A DNA stretch of 64,000 bases from Clostridiales bacterium (GCA_017620475.1 JAFZQI010000017.1:17274-81273), one strand, 5' to 3'; shown: positions 52,264 through 61,297, counted from the first letter of the stretch. Program-made: numbers and translations. The notes: generated by a model not told the origin, from the sequence alone.

Positions 52264-54774
52264 TTATACTCCTGTCGGAACAGTATCTCCGGTATGTGCC
52301 TTCAGCCACTCGGCCGCCGCGTTATCACCCACATATCTCGTTCCATCCGGATCGATAATGGTCGGTGTCTGCATGATGCCCAGTTCTCTGGCCACATCCA
52401 TATTCTCCGAGCAGTTCACCGTCTCGAAAGCCACCTTCGCAAGTTTGAACTTCTGCTCGGCACCCTTACACTTCGGGCAGTGATCCTTCACATACATTAC
52501 CGGAACACCGGCGGCATTCCCTGCCCCAGCCGGCGCAGCCTGAACCTCAGAGGAAGCCATCGCGGAAACGGAAGCCGGTACTTCATCAGCACTGATACCC
52601 GGGAAATCCGAAGCGGTCTCGGTAACTACGATCTGCTCGTCCGCAACGCCTGCGTCACCGCAGCAGCCGCCCATCGCATGCATCGGACCATTATGGGTCA
52701 GACGGCTCGACATAATGTCGTATTCTCTTCTATCCATATATTCCTGAGCCTTACCATCGTTCCAGTTCTGGATCGGACGGTAGTAACCGGTGATACGGCT
52801 GTATACTTCGGTCTTCTCACCGCAGTCCGGGCAAACAAACACTTCACCGGTGATGTAGCCGTGGTTCTTACATACGGAATATGTAGGAGACATCGTGTAA
52901 TACGGCAGTCTGTAGTTCTCGGCAATCTTACGAACCAGTGTCGCCGCTGCTTTCCAATCCGGAAGCTTCTCACCCAGGAAGGCGTGGAAAACAGTACCGG
53001 AAGTATAAAGCGTCTGCAGTTCATCCTGAACATCCAGTGCGGAGAAGATATCCTCAGTATATCCAACCGGCAGATGCGAAGAGTTGGTGTAGTAAGGTGT
53101 GCCGTTCTCATTCGCGGTCACGATCTCCGGGAACTGCTCCTTATCGTGCTTAGCAAAACGATAAGTCGTCGACTCAGCCGGTGTGGCCTCGAGGTTATAA
53201 AGGTCACCGTACTTCTCCTGATAATCACTGAGCTTATCTCTCATGTGGTTAAGAACCTTCGCCGCGAAAAGCTGCGTTTCCTTGTGCGTCAGGTCTCTAT
53301 GGAGCCACTTCGCATTCAGGCCCACTTCGTTCATACCGATCAGGCCGATCGTCGAGAAGTGATTATCAAAGGTTCCGAGGTATCTCTTCGTGTACGGATA
53401 AAGACCCGTCTCAAGAAGCTTCGTGATAACCGTTCTCTTTGTCTTCAAAGATCTGGCTGCGATATCCATCAGGCGATCAAGACGAGCGAAGAAATCCGCC
53501 TCATCCGTCGCAAGATAAGCAATACGCGGCAGGTTGATCGTAACAACGCCGACAGAACCCGTAGATTCACCGGATCCGAAGAAACCGCCGGACTTCTTAC
53601 GAAGTTCACGCAGATCAAGACGCAGACGGCAGCACATGGATCTTACATCGCTCGGCTCCATATCGGAGTTGATGTAGTTGGAGAAATAAGGTGTGCCGTA
53701 CTTCGCGGTCATCTCGAAAAGCAGCTTGTTGTTCTCGGTCTCTTCCCAGTTAAAGTCACGTGTGATGGAATATGTCGGGATCGGATACTGGAAACCACGG
53801 CCGTTAGCATCGCCCTCGATCATGATCTCGATAAATGCCTTATTGACCATATCCATTTCCTTCTGGCACTCACCATAGGTGAAGTCCACCTGCGTTCCTC
53901 CGACCCAGCACTTCTCGTCCTTCATATCCTTCGGAACGACCCAGTCAAGAGTGATGTTCGTAAACGGAGACTGTGTGCCCCATCTGGACGGAGTATTTAC
54001 ACCGAAGATAAAGGACTGGATGCACTGCTTAACTTCTTTCTGGGAAAGATCATCGATCTTAACGAAAGGAGCCAGATATGTATCGAAGGAAGAGAATGCC
54101 TGCGCACCTGCCCACTCGTTTTGCATGATACCCAGGAAGTTGACCATCTGGTTGCAGAGGGTGGAAAGATGTCCGGCCGGAGCGGAAGTGATCTTACCGG
54201 TAACACCGCCGAGTCCTTCCTGGATCAGCTGCTTAAGAGACCATCCAGCGCAGTAGCCCGTCAGCATTGACAGGTCATGGATATGGATCTCGGAATTTCT
54301 ATGCGCATTCGCCACTTCCTCATCGTAGATCTCACTGAGCCAGTAGTTCGCCGTGATCGCACCGGAGTTCGAAAGGATCAGACCGCCGACACTATAAGTC
54401 ACGGTAGAATTCTCTTTTACACGCCAGTCATTGATCTGCAGATAGTTATCCACGATGTCCTTATAGTTGAGCATCGCGTTCTTAACATTTCTAACCTTCT
54501 CACGCTGTTTTCTGTAGAGGATATATGCCTTCGCCACATCAGAGTAGCCGGCCTCGGAAAGGATCTTCTCAACGCTGTCCTGAATGGACTCTACGGAGAT
54601 CACATCATTCTTGATTTTTGCTTCAAAATCACTGGTTACACGCAGCGCCAGCATATCGATCACACTCGGATGATACTGCTTATTACAAGCGACAAACGCT
54701 TTCTCAATCGCCGCGCTGATCTTTGCAACGTTAAAATCTACAACTACTCCATCTCTCTTTGATACCCGATACAT
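52264..54774 (-). CDS. nrdD: Anaerobic ribonucleoside-triphosphate reductase with C-terminal redoxin domain
   Basis: An 836-residue class III reductase that makes dNTPs without oxygen. An ATP-cone precedes the catalytic barrel at the N-terminus (YRVSKRDGVVVDFNVAKIS). The zinc site (CKNHGYI, CPDCGEK) and glycyl radical RITGYYRP (Gly663) end the barrel. After a linker a glutaredoxin-like domain of about 80 residues follows, with CPKC (Cys766, Cys769) and MQTPTIIDPDG (cis-Pro loop). This redoxin fusion is unusual; ordinary NrdD lacks it. GGAGGAG precedes the ATG. Two NrdR boxes lie upstream. It is between nrdG and trxB, giving a complete set of activase and reductant. Confidence 0.95.
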   Translation of the reverse strand: MYRVSKRDGVVVDFNVAKISAAIEKAFVACNKQYHPSVIDMLALRVTSDFEAKIKNDVISVESIQDSVEKILSEAGYSDVAKAYILYRKQREKVRNVKNAMLNYKDIVDNYLQINDWRVKENSTVTYSVGGLILSNSGAITANYWLSEIYDEEVANAHRNSEIHIHDLSMLTGYCAGWSLKQLIQEGLGGVTGKITSAPAGHLSTLCNQMVNFLGIMQNEWAGAQAFSSFDTYLAPFVKIDDLSQKEVKQCIQSFIFGVNTPSRWGTQSPFTNITLDWVVPKDMKDEKCWVGGTQVDFTYGECQKEMDMVNKAFIEIMIEGDANGRGFQYPIPTYSITRDFNWEETENNKLLFEMTAKYGTPYFSNYINSDMEPSDVRSMCCRLRLDLRELRKKSGGFFGSGESTGSVGVVTINLPRIAYLATDEADFFARLDRLMDIAARSLKTKRTVITKLLETGLYPYTKRYLGTFDNHFSTIGLIGMNEVGLNAKWLHRDLTHKETQLFAAKVLNHMRDKLSDYQEKYGDLYNLEATPAESTTYRFAKHDKEQFPEIVTANENGTPYYTNSSHLPVGYTEDIFSALDVQDELQTLYTSGTVFHAFLGEKLPDWKAAATLVRKIAENYRLPYYTMSPTYSVCKNHGYITGEVFVCPDCGEKTEVYSRITGYYRPIQNWNDGKAQEYMDRREYDIMSSRLTHNGPMHAMGGCCGDAGVADEQIVVTETASDFPGISADEVPASVSAMASSEVQAAPAGAGNAAGVPVMYVKDHCPKCKGAEQKFKLAKVAFETVNCSENMDVARELGIMQTPTIIDPDGTRYVGDNAAAEWLKAHTGDTVPTGV

Positions 54775-54860
54775 ATTATCTCCTCCAAAATCATATAATC
54801 CCGATGACCACTAACGATGACAACCCTCTCCATCGCGTTCATGCTAAGGCTGATATATAA

Positions 54861-54888
54861 AAGATAACATTACGGGCGCAAAAGTCAA
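54861..54888 (-). promoter_or_regulatory. nrdD promoter
   Basis: Minus-strand -35 TTGACT (54883-54888) and -10 TATCTT (54861-54866) with a 16 bp spacer. The -35 lies inside NrdR box 1. Confidence 0.6.
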
Positions 54889-54898
54889 TATGTTGTGA
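54883..54898. promoter_or_regulatory. NrdR box 1 (overlaps the nrdD -35)
   Basis: AGTCAATATGTTGTGA matches 12 of 16 positions of the NrdR consensus acaCwAtATaTwGtgt as I remember it. With box 2 it is 32 bp apart (start to start), three helical turns, as in known NrdR pairs. NrdR represses ribonucleotide reductase genes when dATP is high. Confidence 0.7.
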
Positions 54899-54914
54899 GA
54901 GAGAATTTTTCAAA

Positions 54915-54930
54915 ACACAAGATATTGTAT
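54915..54930. promoter_or_regulatory. NrdR box 2
   Basis: ACACAAGATATTGTAT matches 14 of 16 consensus positions. It is the better of the two boxes. Confidence 0.75.
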
Positions 54931-54973
54931 TTGGCAAGTGCTTTTTGCAAATTAATTATTTGATATTTTCGTC

Positions 54974-55663
54974 CTACATCCCGCGAAGCGACGCTTCCCC
55001 TACAAAAGGCGAGACGATTTCCCGGAAACGCTCCATCTCCTCTTCGGAACAAGGGGCAAGACCTCGAACCGGAACCGTCTCCCGATCCACAAATCCCTGC
55101 AGGAAATACCGCTTCGCTCCATGGATCCATTCCCCGATCCCGCGCATCGACGCCTCGTCGTGCAGTCCTTTTACCACGGTCGTACGGAACTCATAGTCCA
55201 CCTTCCCCTCAAGAAGGAAGGCCACACTCTTTCTTACATTTCCCACATCAAAGCCCGGGATCCCGATGGTCTCCCCGAACTTTTCGGGACAATTCTTAAT
55301 ATCCATCGCCACATAATCCACAAGCCCCGCCTCAACAAGTTCCATCAGCAGGTCCGGATGTGTGCCGTTGGTATCCAGCTTGATCTTAAAGCCCATGTCA
55401 TGGATCTTCTCCATGACCTCCCCGATATCCTTACGAAGAAGCGGCTCACCGCCGGTAAAGACCACCCCGTCCAGAAGGCCGTGCCTCGTCGACAGGAACC
55501 GATAGAGCTCGTCCTCCTCCATCTTCGCCGGCGCCCCCTGATCCAGAAGCTCCGAGTTATGACAGAACGGGCACCGCAAATCGCAGCCCCCAAGAAATAC
55601 CGTACAAGCCACCAGCCCCGGGAAATCCAGGAGCGTCATTTTCATCAAACCATGTATCTTCAT
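54974..55663 (-). CDS. nrdG: Anaerobic ribonucleotide reductase activating protein (radical SAM)
   Basis: A 229-residue radical SAM activase that makes the glycyl radical on NrdD. The motif CDLRCPFC gives C-x3-C-x2-C, and FTGGEPLLRKDI is the GGE SAM site. The length is somewhat above classical NrdG (about 155-175) and resembles the longer NrdG-like form with an extended C-terminal half (FRTTVVKGLHDEAS), often next to redoxin-fused NrdD. The ATG at 55663 is used since homology begins there. It is preceded 2 bases earlier by a flavin protein gene. Confidence 0.92.
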   Translation of the reverse strand: MKIHGLMKMTLLDFPGLVACTVFLGGCDLRCPFCHNSELLDQGAPAKMEEDELYRFLSTRHGLLDGVVFTGGEPLLRKDIGEVMEKIHDMGFKIKLDTNGTHPDLLMELVEAGLVDYVAMDIKNCPEKFGETIGIPGFDVGNVRKSVAFLLEGKVDYEFRTTVVKGLHDEASMRGIGEWIHGAKRYFLQGFVDRETVPVRGLAPCSEEEMERFREIVSPFVGEASLRGM

Positions 55664-55665
55664 AT

Positions 55666-56142
55666 TTACTTCCGAATAATATCTACTACTTCTCCTATAA
55701 ACATATTGTGCGGCGCATCGTCCGTATAGAACTGATTCACGATATCCGCCGGAATATGGTCGGGATCCAGAAGCTGCGAGCAGAGCTTTTTGCAAAGAAG
55801 TGTCACTTCCGCCTGCTCAAAGCTCACCGACTCCCCGGCCGCGCAGGGCGTCATCCCCGGAATATGCATCTTATCGATCTCACGACCGGAACGGGATCCC
55901 AGAACCCCCAGCGTTTTCTTAAACTCAGAAGGATAGAAACTCACCGTGAAATAATCGTTATCGTCCATAAAATCATGGGTATACCGCGACGTTCTCACAT
56001 ACACCGTCGCCACCGGCTTTCCCCAAAGCGTCCCCATGCTGCCCCAGGAGATCGTCATCGTATTAAAACGATCCATCGTACCTGCGGTAAGAAGCGCCCA
56101 TTTTTTGTCGTACACCTCGAAAATATCCGTTTCAAAATTCAT
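55666..56142 (-). CDS. Small flavin reductase-like protein
   Basis: A 158-residue flavin reductase-like protein. The core is TMDRFNTMTISWGSMGTLWG, then VATVYVRTSRYTHDFMDDND and YFTVSFYPSEFK. Such proteins bind FMN and pass electrons. GGAGG lies before the ATG. It is 2 bases from nrdG, so it may be cotranscribed and might donate electrons to the NrdG cluster, which is inference. Confidence 0.85.
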   Translation of the reverse strand: MNFETDIFEVYDKKWALLTAGTMDRFNTMTISWGSMGTLWGKPVATVYVRTSRYTHDFMDDNDYFTVSFYPSEFKKTLGVLGSRSGREIDKMHIPGMTPCAAGESVSFEQAEVTLLCKKLCSQLLDPDHIPADIVNQFYTDDAPHNMFIGEVVDIIRK

Positions 56143-56295
56143 ACACAGTACCTCCGCAGCCGTTTCGGCTCATCCCGGCAAACAGCCGTTCCGCCTCAAT
56201 CCAGCAATCGCAAAACTCGTTCAAACTCAACGCGCTTCCCCTCAGATCGATTATAACAGAATACGACTTACCGCAAGCATCCAATTTCGAAAAAC

Positions 56296-58317
56296 TTACC
56301 CCACCTTCGTCTCATCGACCTTCGCATCGTACCCGTCGAAAATAGCAATATCCACGACACGCAGTCCCCCGCCGATGGTCTCCACCGCGCTATACGGGAA
56401 ATCCTCGATATGCACAACCGCCACACCAACACTATGCGGTGCGATCTCATCACTCATCACCAGTTTTTCATGCTCAAACCGCGTCCCGTTGATCACCAGT
56501 TCATCCACCTGGATCGCCCATGCCATATCCGTCAGATTCTCCACCTCAAAGGCCACGCCCTCATCGGTGACTTCTTTATAATGGATCTTCACATTCTCAT
56601 CCGCATAAAGAAGCGTTCCCTGCGGCACGGGTGTCTCAACCTGTACGCTGTCATCGATCACGACCGTATTGATCGAGAACCTCGAAGTATCCTTTCCATC
56701 CGCCGCATTCATATACATCACACGAATATACGCCGAGACTTCTCCCACCGGCACCGACGCATCGTATCCGCAGTCGAACTCAACAACTCCGATACTATGC
56801 GAAGCAATCACTCCGCTGCTGAGATAATCATTGAAGCTCTGCCTGTTGAGCGCTAACGCATCCACTATGAAATTGATGTTATACGAGGAAAGATTTTCGA
56901 CCTCCATCAGAACCACGCCGTCCGCCCGCACTTCCTTAAAGTACGCACGGAACAATCCCTCTTCATCCTCGTATAGAAGCGTCCCGGAAGGAACCGCATC
57001 CAATGTCACGCTCGGATCGATCACCACCTGATCGAACTGAACCACGTTCCGTTCATCTTTTTTGCTTCCCGGCAAACTCGTTGTAACCGTCAACATACCG
57101 CTGACCTCGCCAACCGTCATCGACTGGTCCACATCGCACTTGAGCATCACGTCACCCACGCTAAGCGGCGCAACACATCTGCCGTAAAAGTCCAGGTCTT
57201 GAACCGTCCGGCCATTAAGGGCAATCGCCTCTCCTTCTACCCGGACATTTCCATCCACCAGGCTCTTCACGCTCAGGATCACGCCCTCATAGAAAAAGCC
57301 CCTGAACGCAATCTGCACCTGATCGTCCTGGTAGATCACCGGGCCAACAGGATCCGGATCATCCACCACGACCGTATCGTCAATGACCGTATGCTGAATC
57401 AACGCCGTATATTCATCGAAATTGTAGTTTCCGTACGCCCGTACCCGCAGCTGTCCCGAAATCGTACCCACCGGCTGGCTAGAATCCAGAGCACACTCCG
57501 CCACGACCTCCGTCACCGAATGTGGCGGGACATTGTCTTCGAAAAACACTTCGTTCACGCTCATCCGGTTGACTGACAGGGAATTCGCATTCAGCACCAG
57601 CGTCTCATCGCTGTCGTTATGGATCTCCAGCCGCATCCCGTCCGCTTCCATTCCCACGAAGCAGACCGCGAGGATATCGTCCTGGTATACGATGGGAAAA
57701 GCACTTTGTACAGGGGTTTTGGTTGTTGGATTGGATGTGTTAGAGGTAGCCGTCGGATCCACCTCGATCTCCGCCCCGCTTTCAATAAGGAAAGCCGCCA
57801 GGGTGTTGATCATCTCATCCGAGTAAAGCGTCGTCACCACAGTATCTCCGTTGGTCAGGACATATTCCCCGTCCTCTTCCTTGAAACGCATCGTCAGTTC
57901 AATAGAAAGATAATTATTTTCTTTCTGGTCGTCCACGGCATCGATAAAATCATCGGTATTCGCGCCCGATTCCTCTATGGCGGCAACATAGTCCGGCATA
58001 GAAACATCGATCTTACAGACCATCGACTTCTTCCCTTTCGTCGTGCTCACAGCCGAAACCTCATAAGAAGTCTTCTCAAGAAGTGCCTTTATCGCGTCAC
58101 AGTCTCCGACCGCATTGATCCTCGCCAGGCTCTCATCACTGAAGTCCCCGACCTTCGAAGCAGTCTTTCCTTTTCCCGAAAGAACCGCCTCCATTACGCT
58201 CTCCGCCTTCTCCTGGATCACCTGCGTACTATCTTTCTTTTTCTTACATCCCGCGCAAGCACCGATCATCGACACGATGATCACCACACTCGTCAGTTTC
58301 TTAATGATTCCTCTCAC
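56296..58317 (-). CDS. Lipoprotein with four extracellular repeat domains
   Basis: A 673-residue lipoprotein, with signal MRGIIKKLTSVVIIVSMIGA and lipobox CAGC. Residues about 30-180 form a DUF-like domain (ALLEKTSYEVSAVSTTKGKK). Four repeats of about 110-125 residues follow, each beginning with a YQDD or YEDE/YADE segment such as LLYEDEEGLFRAYFKEVRAD, and ending in a VVID segment. The start is GTG 58317 with GAGGTAAGA eight bases upstream. It is probably a surface protein; no binding partner is evident. Confidence 0.82.
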   Translation of the reverse strand: MRGIIKKLTSVVIIVSMIGACAGCKKKKDSTQVIQEKAESVMEAVLSGKGKTASKVGDFSDESLARINAVGDCDAIKALLEKTSYEVSAVSTTKGKKSMVCKIDVSMPDYVAAIEESGANTDDFIDAVDDQKENNYLSIELTMRFKEEDGEYVLTNGDTVVTTLYSDEMINTLAAFLIESGAEIEVDPTATSNTSNPTTKTPVQSAFPIVYQDDILAVCFVGMEADGMRLEIHNDSDETLVLNANSLSVNRMSVNEVFFEDNVPPHSVTEVVAECALDSSQPVGTISGQLRVRAYGNYNFDEYTALIQHTVIDDTVVVDDPDPVGPVIYQDDQVQIAFRGFFYEGVILSVKSLVDGNVRVEGEAIALNGRTVQDLDFYGRCVAPLSVGDVMLKCDVDQSMTVGEVSGMLTVTTSLPGSKKDERNVVQFDQVVIDPSVTLDAVPSGTLLYEDEEGLFRAYFKEVRADGVVLMEVENLSSYNINFIVDALALNRQSFNDYLSSGVIASHSIGVVEFDCGYDASVPVGEVSAYIRVMYMNAADGKDTSRFSINTVVIDDSVQVETPVPQGTLLYADENVKIHYKEVTDEGVAFEVENLTDMAWAIQVDELVINGTRFEHEKLVMSDEIAPHSVGVAVVHIEDFPYSAVETIGGGLRVVDIAIFDGYDAKVDETKVG

Positions 58318-58403
58318 ACTCTTACCTCTATTTCTTTTTCCTTTTTCTACATTATACGGTTTCTATCCCCACTACCGCTATCTGCTTTTCTTTCGCACTA
58401 AGT

Positions 58404-59162
58404 CTACTCTTTTTCCTCCAGCGCGCACTTCAGCGAATGCGTCACCGTCCTCGGTCCCCGAATCGCATAGATCCCGAATTCATCATTCAGCACGGAGAAC
58501 GTAAACTTCTTCCTGTCATAGCGCCGAAGCAGCTTGATCTTCATGAGCGCCTTGATCGTCAGATTCTTATCCTCATAATTATACGGAATATCCGTCTCTA
58601 GCACCTTACACTTATAAAGGATCGCCGATACCGGCGCGCCGACATACATATACACGGTATCTCCCGTATTGATGCCGCTCCCCTGTTTCCAGTCGATGAT
58701 CTCTTCTTTTGCAAAAGCACTTTCGACGTCGTAGTATTTGGGGTTGGCGGGGATGATCCAGGACTTCGCCGGCCGTTCCTTCCTCTTTCTTCTTCCCGGC
58801 GCGGTCGCCTGAAAGCTTATATCCAGAAGATCCTTGACCCGATCCTCCGAAACCGTCCCGTCCAGCAGCACTGTGATCCAGTGCTGCTTATTCATGTGAT
58901 ATGCCGGAAGGATCCCCTCCTCCTGAAGGACCATATCACGAAGAACGATATCGTCGATCTTAAGATTCATCACAGGAACCGAAGACTTTCCCTTAAGCCC
59001 CAGTGTCTCCCGCCGGACCTCCATGATCAGCGCGAACCACTTCTTATTCTCCCGGTGCCGGAACACACACGACACCGCATCATTCTCCCAGGGAAACTCC
59101 GCATCCACACCATACTGCTCGGAAATATACCCCGTAATCTTATCTCGAATAGACTTGCTCAT
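58404..59162 (-). CDS. MmcQ/YjbR-EVE domain fusion protein
   Basis: A 252-residue protein. Residues 1-120 are MmcQ/YjbR-like (AEFPWENDAVSCVFRHRENK, then HMNKQHWITVLLDGTVSED), a CyaY-like fold. Residues about 130-250 resemble an EVE/PUA-like domain (KSWIIPANPKYYDVESAF, then GDTVYMYVGAPVSAILYKC), which usually reads modified bases. GGAG lies before the ATG. The gene follows the next gene by 3 bases, with a shared transcript. The role is unknown. Confidence 0.8.
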   Translation of the reverse strand: MSKSIRDKITGYISEQYGVDAEFPWENDAVSCVFRHRENKKWFALIMEVRRETLGLKGKSSVPVMNLKIDDIVLRDMVLQEEGILPAYHMNKQHWITVLLDGTVSEDRVKDLLDISFQATAPGRRKRKERPAKSWIIPANPKYYDVESAFAKEEIIDWKQGSGINTGDTVYMYVGAPVSAILYKCKVLETDIPYNYEDKNLTIKALMKIKLLRRYDRKKFTFSVLNDEFGIYAIRGPRTVTHSLKCALEEKE

Positions 59163-59165
59163 ATA

Positions 59166-60302
59166 CTACTCCAAATCGTACTCTCCATACTCACAACCGA
59201 TATGTGTCGCCTCGATTTCGTCCACCAGTACCAAGCCTTCGTCTGACTTGTCATAGAGTTTGATGGTTCCCCATCCGTTCCCGCCGTTCCAAAGCTTATT
59301 GTGTTTCTTACTTCCGTCCGGCGCCTCATAATTGACAAAAAGCATATCCTTCTTCCGGCACATGACCTCAGTCTCCATCACCGCATGTAGATTCTCCTGA
59401 CGCACATGCCATACTACGCTATCATCCTTTTCCTCAAACGAAAACTCCGTCTTAACACGAAGATGCAGCTTGGAAAAGTTAAAGTCATACTCCTTTCCCT
59501 CGTAATAGAAAACCCCGAGAAGTCTTCTATCCAAAGGCATAAAGTATATCTTTGGACGTCCTCCCCCTATGTCAAAAGCACTGTTTTCGAGCATTTTGTC
59601 CTTTGTTTTACTGTATAGGCAGTTGGAAGAAAGCCAGACCCATGGGCTCGTGAAGTCTCTTCCCCAGTTCTTATCCGCATAGCCGTAACTCTTCTGTGGG
59701 GATACCAGATACTTTCGTCCGTTAAATGTAATCGAGCCGGAATAAGCGCTCTTCATACCCTCAGCATGCCAGTACATGGCAAAAGCCTCCACATCGCGGA
59801 GAGGCTTACTTGCCCCATACCCGACATTGAAAGTGATCTGCTTATCTATATTGAGTTCCCAGGCCATCTCACCCGCATCACACATCCATTCCGGATGTGC
59901 ATCCGCTTCTTCGCGTGTGATACGGATACATCCTGACAGGTTTGTTTCACTGGCATAGCAATCGTCCGCCGAAACATGATACGGGGCTTTCCCATGAAGA
60001 TCAACATCCTTCCACGCAAAGAACCGGTGAAGCTGGCAATGATCCTCTCCCCAAGTTCCTGCCTTTACCATAAGATATGAAGGTTTCTTTCCGTTTTTTT
60101 GATTCTCTGTAAGCTGACCGAATACTGGCGCATCTTCAGCAAGAGCCGGATTACAAACGAAGAATTCAATAAAGAAAGGCTTATCTTCCCCTGTCAGCGC
60201 ATCCTGTGCTGTCAACGAATGCCACCACCAGTCATACCCGTTATGTGCAAGCGGTCCATGCAACATAAACTCATTTCTGGATATATCATGAGTATTAAAC
60301 AT
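59166..60302 (-). CDS. Tocopherol cyclase/AttH-like lipocalin-fold protein
   Basis: A 378-residue protein. Characteristic segments are YDWWWHSLTAQDALTGEDKP, FFIEFFVCNP and YGYADKNWGRDFTSPWVWLS. These match the AttH/tocopherol-cyclase-like double lipocalin fold, whose bacterial members are mostly uncharacterised and not true tocopherol cyclases. AAGGAG precedes the ATG. It sits 16 bases from the AlkZ-related gene on the same strand. Function unknown. Confidence 0.7.
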   Translation of the reverse strand: MFNTHDISRNEFMLHGPLAHNGYDWWWHSLTAQDALTGEDKPFFIEFFVCNPALAEDAPVFGQLTENQKNGKKPSYLMVKAGTWGEDHCQLHRFFAWKDVDLHGKAPYHVSADDCYASETNLSGCIRITREEADAHPEWMCDAGEMAWELNIDKQITFNVGYGASKPLRDVEAFAMYWHAEGMKSAYSGSITFNGRKYLVSPQKSYGYADKNWGRDFTSPWVWLSSNCLYSKTKDKMLENSAFDIGGGRPKIYFMPLDRRLLGVFYYEGKEYDFNFSKLHLRVKTEFSFEEKDDSVVWHVRQENLHAVMETEVMCRKKDMLFVNYEAPDGSKKHNKLWNGGNGWGTIKLYDKSDEGLVLVDEIEATHIGCEYGEYDLE

Positions 60303-60318
60303 TCAGATCTCCTTTATT

Positions 60319-61089
60319 TCACAGCACTTTGCGTATAGTCTTTTCATCCGCATCGAAGTGTTTCTTTATCTGATTAATAATCTTATTATACGATTCTTCC
60401 GGCTTCTCCGAATACCGTTTGGTCACAAAATCATAGCCCCACAAATACTCCGGCAGCGTCATCATGGCGATCGCCCATCCGAACGTCTCGCCCTGCTTAT
60501 TCACCCGCTGGCGGAAATCCTTCGTCACAAGATAACTCTGCATCTGAAGTTTCGTAAGCGTCCCTTCAAATCCCTTTTCTCCGCCTTTTCCAAAGCCCGA
60601 TCTTTCTTTCATCTCATTTGTGAAAAGAACTTCGTCGCAGCCATTCTTTTCCAGTTCCGTTTTCTTGATCTGATCCGGATCCATCCCCTCAGGGAGGAAA
60701 AGATCCATGATCAGTTTCTCTCTTCGTCCTGCAAGGCCATCGTCATACCGGGCATCAAAGTCATATCCGTCTCTTCTGTAGTTGGCAAAATACGGAAACC
60801 ATTTCTTACTGATAAATCCTGCACGGCCACCGAAGAATTTCCCATAGGCCACTTTCCCTGTTCGTGTCAGTTCAACGCGCCACTCCCAGGGATCCCGCTT
60901 GACATTTCCCGCCCACCAGCAGGTGGGATCCGTCATATTCTCAACGGAAAACCCCGGCACGCGGTTACTGAAAAGCGGCAGAAATCCGACCTTTTCAATC
61001 ACATCTAATAATTCGTCAGCGGTATGGACACAGCCTTCATCGTCCCAGTCCATCCCTTCCATGATCCATTGACCATCGATAACTTCCAT
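60319..61089 (-). CDS. AlkZ-related protein
   Basis: A 256-residue protein. The beginning GMDWDDEGCVHTADELLDVI and central NMTDPTCWWAGNVKRDPWEW, then GFISKKWFPYFANYRRDG, match the AlkZ-related family, which is distantly linked to the winged-helix DNA glycosylase AlkZ but lacks its QxQ/QxD signature here. GGGAGAA precedes the ATG. Activity on DNA is unproven. Confidence 0.7.
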   Translation of the reverse strand: MEVIDGQWIMEGMDWDDEGCVHTADELLDVIEKVGFLPLFSNRVPGFSVENMTDPTCWWAGNVKRDPWEWRVELTRTGKVAYGKFFGGRAGFISKKWFPYFANYRRDGYDFDARYDDGLAGRREKLIMDLFLPEGMDPDQIKKTELEKNGCDEVLFTNEMKERSGFGKGGEKGFEGTLTKLQMQSYLVTKDFRQRVNKQGETFGWAIAMMTLPEYLWGYDFVTKRYSEKPEESYNKIINQIKKHFDADEKTIRKVL

Positions 61090-61107
61090 ATCAATCTTCT
61101 CCCGAGA

Positions 61108-61284
61108 CTACGATTCTCCCATTTTCTCCGTCAGATCGTGAAGGCTCTTTTCATACTGCGCCCTGGAGATCGCGTGATGCGCCAGAAGCGTTTCCAGCAA
61201 TTTCTTTTGTTTCAGGTAAAGAAGATGGTTCTTCTCCTCATGAGAAAGATCATCCCACTTTCCTGTTGATTCATTCTCCGTCAT
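61108..61284 (-). CDS. Small conserved protein (58 aa)
   Basis: A short helical protein: the core is DLSHEEKNHLLYLKQKKLLE and the end is SRAQYEKSLHDLTEKMG. Small proteins with this pattern occur in Firmicutes, frequently near mobile-element genes. The ATG at 61284 has GGGGAG six bases upstream. No recombinase is seen nearby. Function unknown. Confidence 0.7.
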   Translation of the reverse strand: MTENESTGKWDDLSHEEKNHLLYLKQKKLLETLLAHHAISRAQYEKSLHDLTEKMGES

Positions 61285-61297
61285 ACCCAACTCCCCT

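Noticed and set aside
52216..54270. A 684-codon open frame opposite nrdD
   Set aside because: Antisense shadow of nrdD; no ribosome site or recognisable domain.
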